Positions 1 through 7,423 of a stretch of DNA of 55,179 bases are shown one piece after another. A model generated the notes under the pieces. That model searched no databases. It was not told where the DNA came from and worked only from the letters and a program-made list of their open reading frames with translations. Source of the DNA: an uncultured Flavobacteriaceae bacterium (GTDB lineage: Bacteria; Bacteroidota; Bacteroidia; Flavobacteriales; Flavobacteriaceae); contig CALGUD010000010.1 of assembly GCA_937901915.1 (NCBI GenBank), forward strand, positions 1 to 55,179. The letters run 5' to 3'. Each line of letters starts with the position of its first letter. The first letter of the stretch is position 1. Both the position numbers and the translations under genes were made by a program.

Positions 1-2313
1 TGCGGGGGAGGGGGGGGGGGGGCCGGATATATAGTAGTCCCCTACCTCCAGGACACCAAAGTACGGGTAAGCTTTAACAACATTAAGATCAATACCGATT
101 ACCAGTTTATAGAAGGCATTATTGAAACCGATTATGATCCTACCTGGGGAGGATTGGATGATATTGGGGATGAGATAGAGGCAGCTGCCCAAATACCGCA
201 AGCAGTTGTTGACCTTGCAAATGCCATCGATAAGGAACTTGACCAGCTTATAGAGTCTATACAACAGGGAATAGAGCTCAACCAAAATGCCAACAATTTT
301 ATTGATTTAATGAGCCAATCGCTGGCAGACCCAAATAATGGACTGACAGAAGAGCAGGAACAAAACTTACAGAATTTTATCAGTGACAAAAACAATGTAA
401 AAGAAGCTATCATAAAAGCCCAGGAAGATATCGCTGAGGGGAAAAATGATGAAATTATAAAACAAAACCTGGTATCGAATTTGGTGAATCCAGACGATTC
501 AGATAGCCCGAATGTAGAAAGCAATCAGGAATTATTACTAGACACCTTCGAACAGCTTGATAATATATTTGAAAATGTTAGTGAGAACAGGATATACATT
601 TCCCCGGCGGGTGTGCCCGTAACATTGCCAAAAGAAGCAAAACCAAGATTCCTGAAAAGCAACAGTTTAAAAGTAGCCTATGGAGTTCTAAGTGGATTTA
701 CATTAGGTGACTCCATTTACAATGGATATTTTACAGGTAATAAGTTTAATGGTTATAAAACAAAAGAAAGGCAACAGCCATACAAGTTTGCTCCTTTACC
801 TGACACTGGTAACATTATAGCCATAGTAATACAGCCTATGCTATACACGGACTGTTTATATTTTGCTCTAAAAGGAAAGTACACTGCTACTGCAATCAAT
901 GAGACTGGCGAAGGAAATCTTTTAATTAACAAAAAAATCCGGTTTGATAGTAAGTCAGAATTAGTAGAGGATTTTACAGGTTATACTACTTGTCTTCCGG
1001 AGGTTTCCAGGGATGCATTTGATGAATATATATGGGGACATTATAACTATTTTGGCAGAGGTGGATTTATTAGGTCTGTACATAACAGCAAGGGTGAAAT
1101 TTCCTATATCTATACTGTACCTGAAGGTGAAAATGGTGAAATCATATCTTTCCAGTATCATACAGATGAAGGTAAATGGTATGCTTTTCATGAACCGGAT
1201 TATGATTGCCTTTCATGTGCTCTGGAATACCTTTGTAAAGCATTGCTGAGTGCAGAAGCAGGTCATTTATTATTGGATGGATTAGGTATGATACCAGTAG
1301 CGGGCGAAGCCTTTGATGCTATTAATGGAGCATGGTATATTATAGAAGGGGATGGAGTAAATGCTACCATTTCATTTGCCTCTACCATCCCATTAGTGTA
1401 TCTAACAACAATGAAAAACATAGGTAAGGTCGTAAAACTAACCGACGGCACATACACTACCATAAAATTAAGTTCAAAGGAAGCCGAAGCCTTTTTAAAA
1501 CAATTACAAAAGCATAAATTTGACAAGCAAACACTGGAAGCCTTAAATAAAGATTTAAATAATAAGGCTTTTGCTGAGGCTGTGGCCAAGAATCCTGAGT
1601 TGGTTGATAGTTGGAAAGCTCTGGGAGACTTTCCGAATTTGCGTAAAATCCCTTCCAATCTTGAGGTACTCAATAAGTTCAAAGGAAGGTTTGCTTACAA
1701 TGGAAAAGTAGGTCAGGAAGCTTTTGAGGAGATATTTACAGGCCATAGGAGTGCACAGAAGTTTATTGATAACCTGAACAAATATGATGGAGTCATTGGT
1801 GATGTGGATGGTATTACCATTAGTGCGATAAAATCATCATCGGAGGTGAGAGTTTTAAATAAGGGTCGCCAAGTTGGAAAGATTGTTGATGGGAATCTGA
1901 ATGTAAACTATTCTGGATTTGGTGAAGATATTGTTTGTGATCCAAATAAGACTACAACGATACTAGGGAAATGGAAAGATCCTTCTTGTGGAGGAACTTG
2001 TGAAATCATTGATTCAAGATTATCTAAGTCGGGCCAGAACAAAGGTGGCGTAAATGTTCTGAGCGAAAATATTCCTTCAGGTTGGACAGACCAGCAAATA
2101 TGGGAGAATGTTAATGAGCCATGGCTACGGGATGCTGCAAATAGAGGTGATGTGATTAGGGTGGTTTCTGACCCTACACTACCATCAAATATTTACAAAC
2201 CTGATGGAACCCTTTCTTTTTTTGGTAGAGAACATGAACTGCTAACTAAGCCAGTTTCACAAGGTGGTTTAGGCTATACATATAACGCATCAAATTTTAC
2301 ATACCTGAAATAG
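1..2313 (+). CDS. Polymorphic toxin, C-terminal part (5' end outside window)
   Basis: The frame is open from base 1, so the gene starts upstream and only about 770 C-terminal residues are seen. The first residues (IVVPYLQDTKV, then NIKINTDYQ) resemble repeat domains of large Flavobacterial secreted proteins. Next is an acidic helical stretch (about residues 55-180). Around residue 421 a segment GLGMIPVAGEAFDAING plus a hydrophobic run resembles the pre-toxin (PT-TG-like) module that precedes toxin tips. The last 130 or so residues (IVCDPNKTT..., RGDVIRVVSDP, FGREHELL, GYTYNASNFTY) look like a separate C-terminal toxin domain that I cannot name. An immunity-type gene lies 2 bp downstream, the usual tip arrangement. 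The secretion route is not visible and no T9SS sorting domain is present. A downstream TTG at 154 is an unlikely start. The extreme 5' poly-G may be a sequencing artefact. Confidence 0.72.
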   Translation, partial: CGGGGGGAGYIVVPYLQDTKVRVSFNNIKINTDYQFIEGIIETDYDPTWGGLDDIGDEIEAAAQIPQAVVDLANAIDKELDQLIESIQQGIELNQNANNFIDLMSQSLADPNNGLTEEQEQNLQNFISDKNNVKEAIIKAQEDIAEGKNDEIIKQNLVSNLVNPDDSDSPNVESNQELLLDTFEQLDNIFENVSENRIYISPAGVPVTLPKEAKPRFLKSNSLKVAYGVLSGFTLGDSIYNGYFTGNKFNGYKTKERQQPYKFAPLPDTGNIIAIVIQPMLYTDCLYFALKGKYTATAINETGEGNLLINKKIRFDSKSELVEDFTGYTTCLPEVSRDAFDEYIWGHYNYFGRGGFIRSVHNSKGEISYIYTVPEGENGEIISFQYHTDEGKWYAFHEPDYDCLSCALEYLCKALLSAEAGHLLLDGLGMIPVAGEAFDAINGAWYIIEGDGVNATISFASTIPLVYLTTMKNIGKVVKLTDGTYTTIKLSSKEAEAFLKQLQKHKFDKQTLEALNKDLNNKAFAEAVAKNPELVDSWKALGDFPNLRKIPSNLEVLNKFKGRFAYNGKVGQEAFEEIFTGHRSAQKFIDNLNKYDGVIGDVDGITISAIKSSSEVRVLNKGRQVGKIVDGNLNVNYSGFGEDIVCDPNKTTTILGKWKDPSCGGTCEIIDSRLSKSGQNKGGVNVLSENIPSGWTDQQIWENVNEPWLRDAANRGDVIRVVSDPTLPSNIYKPDGTLSFFGREHELLTKPVSQGGLGYTYNASNFTYLK

Positions 2314-2315
2314 CA

Positions 2316-2663
2316 ATGAATCAAAAGAGAGAGATGAAAGATAATTCGGAAGAACTAGAGTTAAAATATGTAGACCAAAAATATGAAGGTCTTGAAGCAT
2401 GGATTCGAAGAGGCCAAAGTGATTGGATAAGGTTAGATTTTATATTGGAGTATTATTTGTTCAACAACGTAAACCTATCAAAGCAATACAGAGGTCAGTT
2501 GAATGATGAAAAGGAAGCAAAACAATACTATAGTTCATTATATAAAAAGTTCACTGAAGAAACGTCAAGCGGAAAAAAATTTGATTTTCAAAAATATCTA
2601 AACTGGCAGAGAAATACACCTTCAAAGATAAACGAAGCTTTAAACCTGTTTCATTCAACCTAA
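2316..2663 (+). CDS. Probable immunity protein for the upstream toxin
   Basis: This gene encodes 115 residues, charged and soluble, with no signal peptide or membrane segment. It starts 2 bp after the toxin stop, so translation is probably coupled. It is rich in Lys, Glu, Tyr and Trp (LEAWIRRGQSDWIRLDF near residues 28-44) and looks all-helical. I recognise no named family. The immunity role is inferred only from size, solubility and position directly behind a toxin tip. In such systems the cognate protein binds and neutralises the toxin in the cytoplasm. Confidence 0.6.
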   Translation: MNQKREMKDNSEELELKYVDQKYEGLEAWIRRGQSDWIRLDFILEYYLFNNVNLSKQYRGQLNDEKEAKQYYSSLYKKFTEETSSGKKFDFQKYLNWQRNTPSKINEALNLFHST

Positions 2664-2674
2664 TAAGACAAGCA

Positions 2675-3067
2675 ATGAAATTACTGAAATACTTATATAT
2701 ACATTATTTTTCCTTCAGATACGATGGTTACTATTTAGATAATCCTAAGCCTTATACTGACTATGTGGCTGGTGGTAATAAAAGAACAGGAGTAATTCAT
2801 TGGGCCTATTTATTCTCTGTGGATGGCATTGCAAAACGAAAACGCAAAGAAAGTAAAGATGGGACAATAGCATTTAAAAAGGAAGACTTTGAAAATTGTT
2901 ATTCTGGGGAATTTACTTTAAATGGTGATTTTGTAAACATAGTCTTTGATAAAGGACAAAAGTGGGAATTAAAGAAAACCTTTCAAGTAAATGGAAATCA
3001 ATTAATTTGTATAGAGTCTAATAGTGCTGCGGGTACTGACGAAGCCTATCAGTTCCATAATTGGTGA
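2675..3067 (+). CDS. Hypothetical protein, possible second immunity or accessory gene
   Basis: This gene encodes 130 residues and begins 11 bp after the previous stop in the same operon. The protein is soluble, with alternating polar and hydrophobic strands and a Tyr-rich N-terminus (YDGYYLDNPKPYTDY). The C-terminal half (GEFTLNGDFVNIVFDKG, WELKKTFQVNGNQLICI) suggests a small beta-sandwich or half-barrel. No family is recognised. Position between an immunity gene and the first R repeat suggests it belongs to the toxin cassette, as extra immunity or as a leftover immunity gene from an earlier tip. Confidence 0.5.
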   Translation: MKLLKYLYIHYFSFRYDGYYLDNPKPYTDYVAGGNKRTGVIHWAYLFSVDGIAKRKRKESKDGTIAFKKEDFENCYSGEFTLNGDFVNIVFDKGQKWELKKTFQVNGNQLICIESNSAAGTDEAYQFHNW

Positions 3068-3128
3068 TACAAAATAATAGGAACTATTGCTTGTTCGAAG
3101 AATCATTTGGCTATTTACAACCCAACCC

Positions 3129-3356
3129 AGCTCCGCAAAGCCTGCCTCGTGGGCAGACGGGTCTTCTGACTTAGCGGAATAATATAAAACGTTCATTGAC
3201 ATAAAAATATTAAAAAATAGAGTCTCCCATGATACTTGTCGAAACAGTAAAAAGGAGATACTAAAGATTAAGGACAAAGGGATAAAAGCATAATGAAAAG
3301 ATAGGTGGTAAAAGACTATGAAAATTGCTCAAAGTCGGGAGACTTTGCGCAGCGGG
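3129..3356. repeat. R repeat, copy 1
   Basis: This copy begins with a segment shared with copy 3 (GCTCCGCAAAGCCTGCCT, then CTGACTTAGCGGA), bounded by inverted TCCGC/GCGGA. A boxA-like stretch CGTTCATTGACATA lies at 3190-3203, followed by an A-rich spacer. It ends with ATGAAAATTGCT and a perfect 7-bp hairpin, CAAAGTC-GGGA-GACTTTG (3330-3347), then CGCAGCGGG. Copies 2 and 3 lie at 6541-6738 and 7424-7679. The long toxin reading frame continues directly from the 3' edge of this copy. Confidence 0.75.
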
Positions 3357-5207
3357 ACTTCCAACCAAATAAGTGCCCATAACCAGTTACAACAAAGCAT
3401 TGAAAAAGCTGAAAAAGAGATTGAAAATAGTGAAGAGATTAGTGATGTGGCCGAATCCGGTTTCGATTTTGAAATACATCAGTCGATGGATGGCGTGTAT
3501 AAAGAAGAAAAATTATCGCTTGAGATTCTGCCAACAGATTTATCCAGACAAATTTTTGACTATGAAGGAATTCTTAGTAGCGAATTTGAAAATTATTTAG
3601 CCGGTTTAAACCCGGGAGGGAAATATAAGGTCAAAGTTTATACCTATAATTCCCAATTAGAAATCTTAAAAGCAATAGAATCTATTATTCCAAAAAATGA
3701 TGAAATAATAATTTTTATTCAAAAGAAAAATGACAAGGCACTTATTAAATTAAGCTTGGGTGCAAATGTAAATGCAGACTTACTTCAAAATAATATCACA
3801 AAGGAAGACATTGTCTCTCTTTTGAATGAGGCTAGCCCCCAGTCGTTAAAAACAACCATATTATTTGATGAAATTAAAAGGAACGTAAATTCTTATGCTC
3901 TAGTTCAGGAAGCGGAAGCCTATGATGGGAACATCATGGCGTTACTGGCGATAAAGTTTCTAGATTGGGGAGTTCAGGGATTAGAGAGTTTTAAATTAGA
4001 AGAAAGATATTGGAATCCCCATCTCTCCGGTTATAATCCCATATTCAGTAATAATCACTTAGAGAATGCATTTATATGTGGATTCTACAATGGACTGATA
4101 AATGAAGCGAAAGCCATTCCGGAATTGGCATCGCTGCTTATTAAAGTATCTACTTCTGAAGAAAACCAGAAGCGGATGAAAGAAGACATCAATAAACTTT
4201 TGGAAGCAGGAATCTTAAATACATTAGTTGAAGGTTTTGCAAAAAAATATAGTGGTGAACCCGATGCTATTGTAAGTTACAATGTTGGTAAGGATGTAGT
4301 GTTTGTAGCTACATTTTTTGTGTCTTTTACCACAGTTACAAAAGCAGGGAAGATTACCAGTATTGTGAAATTGGTAAATCCGTTGGAAGAAGCCCTGAAT
4401 TTAATGAAAATGGTTTCCCGGGCCGGGTTATCGGTAACAAGAACAGGCCAACACGTAATTATACACATTGGCAACAATGTAAGCCGTTTTATAGCCAAAA
4501 TGGATGCAAATAGTATTTTGAGGGAGATAAAATGGATAGAAAATGGAAATACCCTCGAAATCCTGGAGAATATAAAATATATTGATGATACGGGAGGTGA
4601 ATCTTTTGGTAATTTAGCCATTGTTAAGGAAGGGGATGATGTGGGGGTTAAAGTTGCAGGTGAAATAGATGATATATTAAATCTAATAAAAAAGTGGGAT
4701 AATATAACTATTGATGAAGCAAAAACTCTTTACAATAAAATTAATAAAACTGATATAAAATCATCCTTAACAAAACAATGGGGAGCAAAAACAGCTAATA
4801 ATAATTTTAAATTGGAATATATTGCTGATAATATTGATGTAAAATTAGAAAACTATATACCACCTTATAAAGCCAACACTTTTGCAGATCAAATAAAATT
4901 AGCTGAGGATGCTCTGTTTATTAGAGTTCATGGAACTAGAGGTCAAGTAGGTAGATGGATGATGACTATAGAGGATTATAAACAATTATTGAAAAGTCCA
5001 GAAAAATTCAAAGAATCATTTGCTTTACCCTCCACCCCTACAAAGGCTTCTCTTGTTAAAATTCCAAAAGGAACAACTATTTGGAAAGGCTATGCTTCCG
5101 GAAATAAATGGGGTGCTGGAGGAGGAGTGCAAATTCAAGTGGATAATTGGGGGAATATTCCTTTTATGGAAAAGACAAAATGGTATAAACAATTAAATGA
5201 TTTTTAA
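3318..5207 (+). CDS. Polymorphic toxin (displaced tip) with a GGxxQ-type toxin domain
   Basis: This gene encodes up to 629 residues without a signal peptide or visible delivery domain. The first 13 residues (MKIAQSRETLRSG) are encoded inside the R repeat, so the true start is uncertain and the gene may be a displaced 3' end of a larger toxin. Residues 20-60 are coiled-coil-like. The middle (about 295-345) has a pre-toxin-like stretch with a hydrophobic run (VVFVATFFVSFTTVTKAGK). The tip (about 533-629) contains RVHGTRGQVGRWMM, then LPSTPTKASLVKIPKGTTIWKG... and GAGGGVQIQV. That order (R-x-x-G, P-x-GT, GGG-x-Q) recalls NAD-consuming TNT-like or ADP-ribosyltransferase-type toxins. The enzyme class is an inference. 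The immunity gene follows after 2 bp. Confidence 0.65.
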   Translation: MKIAQSRETLRSGTSNQISAHNQLQQSIEKAEKEIENSEEISDVAESGFDFEIHQSMDGVYKEEKLSLEILPTDLSRQIFDYEGILSSEFENYLAGLNPGGKYKVKVYTYNSQLEILKAIESIIPKNDEIIIFIQKKNDKALIKLSLGANVNADLLQNNITKEDIVSLLNEASPQSLKTTILFDEIKRNVNSYALVQEAEAYDGNIMALLAIKFLDWGVQGLESFKLEERYWNPHLSGYNPIFSNNHLENAFICGFYNGLINEAKAIPELASLLIKVSTSEENQKRMKEDINKLLEAGILNTLVEGFAKKYSGEPDAIVSYNVGKDVVFVATFFVSFTTVTKAGKITSIVKLVNPLEEALNLMKMVSRAGLSVTRTGQHVIIHIGNNVSRFIAKMDANSILREIKWIENGNTLEILENIKYIDDTGGESFGNLAIVKEGDDVGVKVAGEIDDILNLIKKWDNITIDEAKTLYNKINKTDIKSSLTKQWGAKTANNNFKLEYIADNIDVKLENYIPPYKANTFADQIKLAEDALFIRVHGTRGQVGRWMMTIEDYKQLLKSPEKFKESFALPSTPTKASLVKIPKGTTIWKGYASGNKWGAGGGVQIQVDNWGNIPFMEKTKWYKQLNDF

Positions 5208-5209
5208 TT

Positions 5210-5533
5210 ATGATTTTATATGAACAGTTAAAAGATGATTGCTTAAAAATTGGAGATTTGAAAATTACTATAGATAAAGGAATTAATTCAATTGAAGAAT
5301 TTGATTCTGTAATTGCTGTTATGAGTAAACTTTCTGATGTTTTTCTTTTAAATGAGTCAGGAATAGTTTGGCAATATTCTAAAAACACTATAACAGAAAT
5401 ATGGAGAAAAGATAAAAATACTCTTTGTATGTATGATGGTCAAGCAGATATTTGGTTAGATGTAAATAAATTAGAAGTGATAAGGACTATATGGAACCCT
5501 TGGGGTTTGGATAATCCTGAAAACTTTAAGTAA
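5210..5533 (+). CDS. Probable immunity protein for toxin 2
   Basis: This gene encodes a 107-residue soluble protein starting 2 bp after the toxin stop, so it is probably translationally coupled. The sequence alternates short acidic helices and strands (VIAVMSKLSDVFLLNESGIVW, ADIWLDVNKLEVIRTIW), suggesting a compact alpha/beta fold. No family name is supported. Its role as antidote to the preceding tip is inferred from spacing and size, as in other polymorphic toxin loci. Confidence 0.6.
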   Translation: MILYEQLKDDCLKIGDLKITIDKGINSIEEFDSVIAVMSKLSDVFLLNESGIVWQYSKNTITEIWRKDKNTLCMYDGQADIWLDVNKLEVIRTIWNPWGLDNPENFK

Positions 5534-5537
5534 CTAA

Positions 5538-5711
5538 TTCTGCCTCATAAGCCCTGTTGGCACAAAAGTTAGAAAAAGTGTTGCAAGACCACAAGATTGG
5601 CCAGGACAAGGACATCAGCCTGGTGGCGCTGTCCAATATGAAATACGAGAACAAAGAGCAAAAATTGAATGGTTTAAGAAAGTTGATGATTTAGATAACA
5701 TATTAAATTGA
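5538..5711 (+). pseudogene. Orphan toxin C-terminal remnant (GGxxQ family)
   Basis: An open frame without a plausible start runs from just after an in-frame stop to TGA at 5709-5711. It reads PVGTKVRKSVARPQDW, then GQGHQPGGAVQYEI, ending KKVDDLDNILN. Its spacing of P-x-GT, W, and GG-x-x-Q matches the end of the toxin at 3318-5207 (IPKGTTIWKG... GAGGGVQIQ), so it is the last 50 or so residues of a related but divergent tip. An immunity-type gene starts 4 bp downstream. The remnant probably marks an older toxin replaced by recombination. It lacks most of the catalytic domain and should be inactive. Confidence 0.7.
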
Positions 5712-5715
5712 TTTT

Positions 5716-6123
5716 ATGGCTAGTGAAATGATAATTATTAATTCAATGAATTCCTTTATTGTTGGAGGTTACACGGTAAAAACCCATTATACAATACGAC
5801 AGTATTATGAATTTACTGATGTATTTGTAGTTAGAGAAGAAGAAGATAGTGGTACAGGACACTTATTTGCTTATGGATATGTGAAAAATGATTTGAAGAT
5901 GATGTGGAAATTTCCTTACGATGGAGTTATAGGTATCAGAAAAATCATTCCTGAATTGCAAAAAAAAGAAGATTTTATCACTCTGGAACATTATCAGGAA
6001 TATATAAATTGTTACAAAGGAAAAGAATTATTGGAAGTTTATGTTGCTAGCTGGCCATATGATCTTAGATATATTGTAAATGCAAACACAGGAGAAATTT
6101 ATAATAAAATGGAAAGCAGATAA
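5716..6123 (+). CDS. Probable orphan immunity protein
   Basis: This gene encodes a 135-residue soluble protein starting 4 bp after a toxin-tail remnant. It is strand-rich, with aromatic residues through the first half (GGYTVKTHYTIRQYYEF) and a C-terminal hairpin-like end (YDLRYIVNANTGEIYNKM). The phrase 'NANTGEIY' is typical of small beta-rich immunity proteins, but I cannot assign a family. As its partner toxin is only a remnant, it may protect against siblings that still carry that tip. Confidence 0.55.
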   Translation: MASEMIIINSMNSFIVGGYTVKTHYTIRQYYEFTDVFVVREEEDSGTGHLFAYGYVKNDLKMMWKFPYDGVIGIRKIIPELQKKEDFITLEHYQEYINCYKGKELLEVYVASWPYDLRYIVNANTGEIYNKMESR

Positions 6124-6222
6124 ATGAATATAGTATTTAATAAAATCAGGAGACGAACCAAAGGTAGGCTGGCTTTGTGTTGCTGGGCTCTAAAGATGAT
6201 TTTGCTTAAAATTTCCAAACTT

Positions 6223-6503
6223 ATGTATGAAATAAAATTAATCAAACTAATAGCTCTTTTAGAATATCTTACTCATAATGAAAATTTTAAGGCGCATAAT
6301 GATATTTTGAAGTCTTATAAGAGAGTTTTTAAAAGTATTGCTGATAAAGAAGAAAAAAATTATAATAAAAATGATTTTGATCCTCTTCAAAATGTTTATC
6401 GGATATATTCCGAAGCCCCCCCAACGATCCCATGTTAGGTAAATATTTAATGGAGAGAATGCAAGAGTTATATGAATTACAAATAAAAATCTTAGAAAAT
6501 TAA
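6223..6503 (+). pseudogene. Immunity-type gene with a frameshift at a C7 run
   Basis: From ATG 6223 the frame reads a helical, Lys-rich protein (MYEIKLIKLIALLEYLTHN...) to YSEAPPTIPC and stops at 6438. The shift occurs at seven C (6416-6422). In the +1 frame the sequence continues coherently as NDPMLGKYLMERMQELYEL and ends at TAA 6501-6503, giving about 93 residues. Eight or five C would restore one frame. The interruption may be a real mutation, a slipped-strand phase switch or a sequencing error. Upstream, 6168-6209 holds a short frame ending GFVLLGSKDDFA-stop 13 bp before this ATG, possibly one more toxin remnant. An in-frame ATG at 6124 would give an unlikely basic N-terminal extension. 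Confidence 0.5.
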
Positions 6504-6540
6504 AATACTATTTTTCAAAATTCTTTGATTTGGAAATTTG

Positions 6541-6738
6541 CCTAGCCATAGGTAGTGCATTAATTAAAACAGTTCTTTGACATAAAACACTAAAATAGAG
6601 CCTGCCAAGATGCTTGTGGGTACAATGATAAGGAAATAATAAAGAGTAATGACAAAGAGATAAAAGCAAACAATAAATATAAAGTAGGGTGAAAATATTA
6701 TGAAAATTGCTCAAAGTCGGGAGACTTTGCGCAGCGGG
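6541..6738. repeat. R repeat, copy 2
   Basis: This copy lacks the GCTCCGC front block of copies 1 and 3 but shares CCATAGGTAG with copy 3. The boxA-like stretch AGTTCTTTGACATA lies at 6571-6584, the closest of the three to an rRNA-leader boxA. Its last 39 bases, from the ATG at 6700 through CAAAGTC-GGGA-GACTTTG (6712-6729) to CAGCGGG, are identical to copy 1, while the upstream spacer is diverged. A toxin-tail remnant in a different frame starts 2 bases after it. Confidence 0.75.
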
Positions 6739-6740
6739 GG

Positions 6741-6800
6741 GTACAAAAAATCATAGATGGAATGGAAGTGTATTACATTGATTTTATAGAATTACAATAA
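6741..6800 (+). pseudogene. Very short toxin C-terminal remnant
   Basis: Directly after R copy 2 an open frame encodes VQKIIDGMEVYYIDFIELQ and stops at 6798-6800, 1 bp before the ATG of the next immunity-type gene. It is not in frame with the ATG inside R. The length (19 residues) is too short to identify by itself. The call rests on position: it repeats the pattern remnant-then-immunity seen at 5538-6123 and 7740-8448, and the peptide reads as a plausible end of a folded domain. Confidence 0.5.
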
Positions 6801-6801
6801 T

Positions 6802-7419
6802 ATGAAAAGAATTAACAAAGAAGAATTACCTGAAATACTAACTGAAGATATATTAACCATTTTGGTTGAAATGGCTATGGAATTTCCTCAATCTAAACAA
6901 TGGCATGAGATTTTTGATGAATTGGACCGACGAAACCAATTAATGTTAGTATTAGATAGGGTTCATGAAAGAGAAAAAGCTATAGAACAAGCAAAAGAAA
7001 ATGCTAAAAGTGAAGAACAGAAACAAAAAGAAAAACAAGAATGGGAAGAGTTTGTGAAAAATGCCGACCCTCATGAGTTTTATGGAAATATGGGAGAGCC
7101 TCGTGCAGTATATGATTATAAAGATAAGTATGGAGTATGGCCATATGGACTTGACGATAGTATTGCACCATTAACTCTACCTGCTAAATTAAGTCAGGAA
7201 CAGATATCAAAAATTGCAAATCTATATTTGCACTACAGAAAAACCGTTCAATGGGAAGAAGTATATGCAGCATTAAAGAAAAAGGAAATTGATTTCTCTA
7301 TTATTTTCAATAGAGTACTTGATATAAATAAAGGGTTATTTCCGATGGATATTACTGTACAAGAGTTTAAAGACAAATATGGTGTATTACCACCAGGCTA
7401 CAATGAAAATAAAGATTAA
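6802..7419 (+). CDS. Probable orphan immunity protein
   Basis: This gene encodes a 205-residue soluble, very acidic and helical protein. A charged coiled-coil-like segment (about residues 58-85, rich in Glu, Lys and Gln) separates two related halves. Each half ends in a similar phrase, KDKYGVWPYG (about 111-120) and KDKYGVLPPGY (about 191-201), suggesting an internal duplication of a roughly 90-residue unit. It begins 1 bp after the 19-residue toxin remnant and ends 4 bp before R copy 3. No named family is recognised; the immunity role is inferred from context. Confidence 0.55.
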   Translation: MKRINKEELPEILTEDILTILVEMAMEFPQSKQWHEIFDELDRRNQLMLVLDRVHEREKAIEQAKENAKSEEQKQKEKQEWEEFVKNADPHEFYGNMGEPRAVYDYKDKYGVWPYGLDDSIAPLTLPAKLSQEQISKIANLYLHYRKTVQWEEVYAALKKKEIDFSIIFNRVLDINKGLFPMDITVQEFKDKYGVLPPGYNENKD

Positions 7420-7423
7420 CCTC

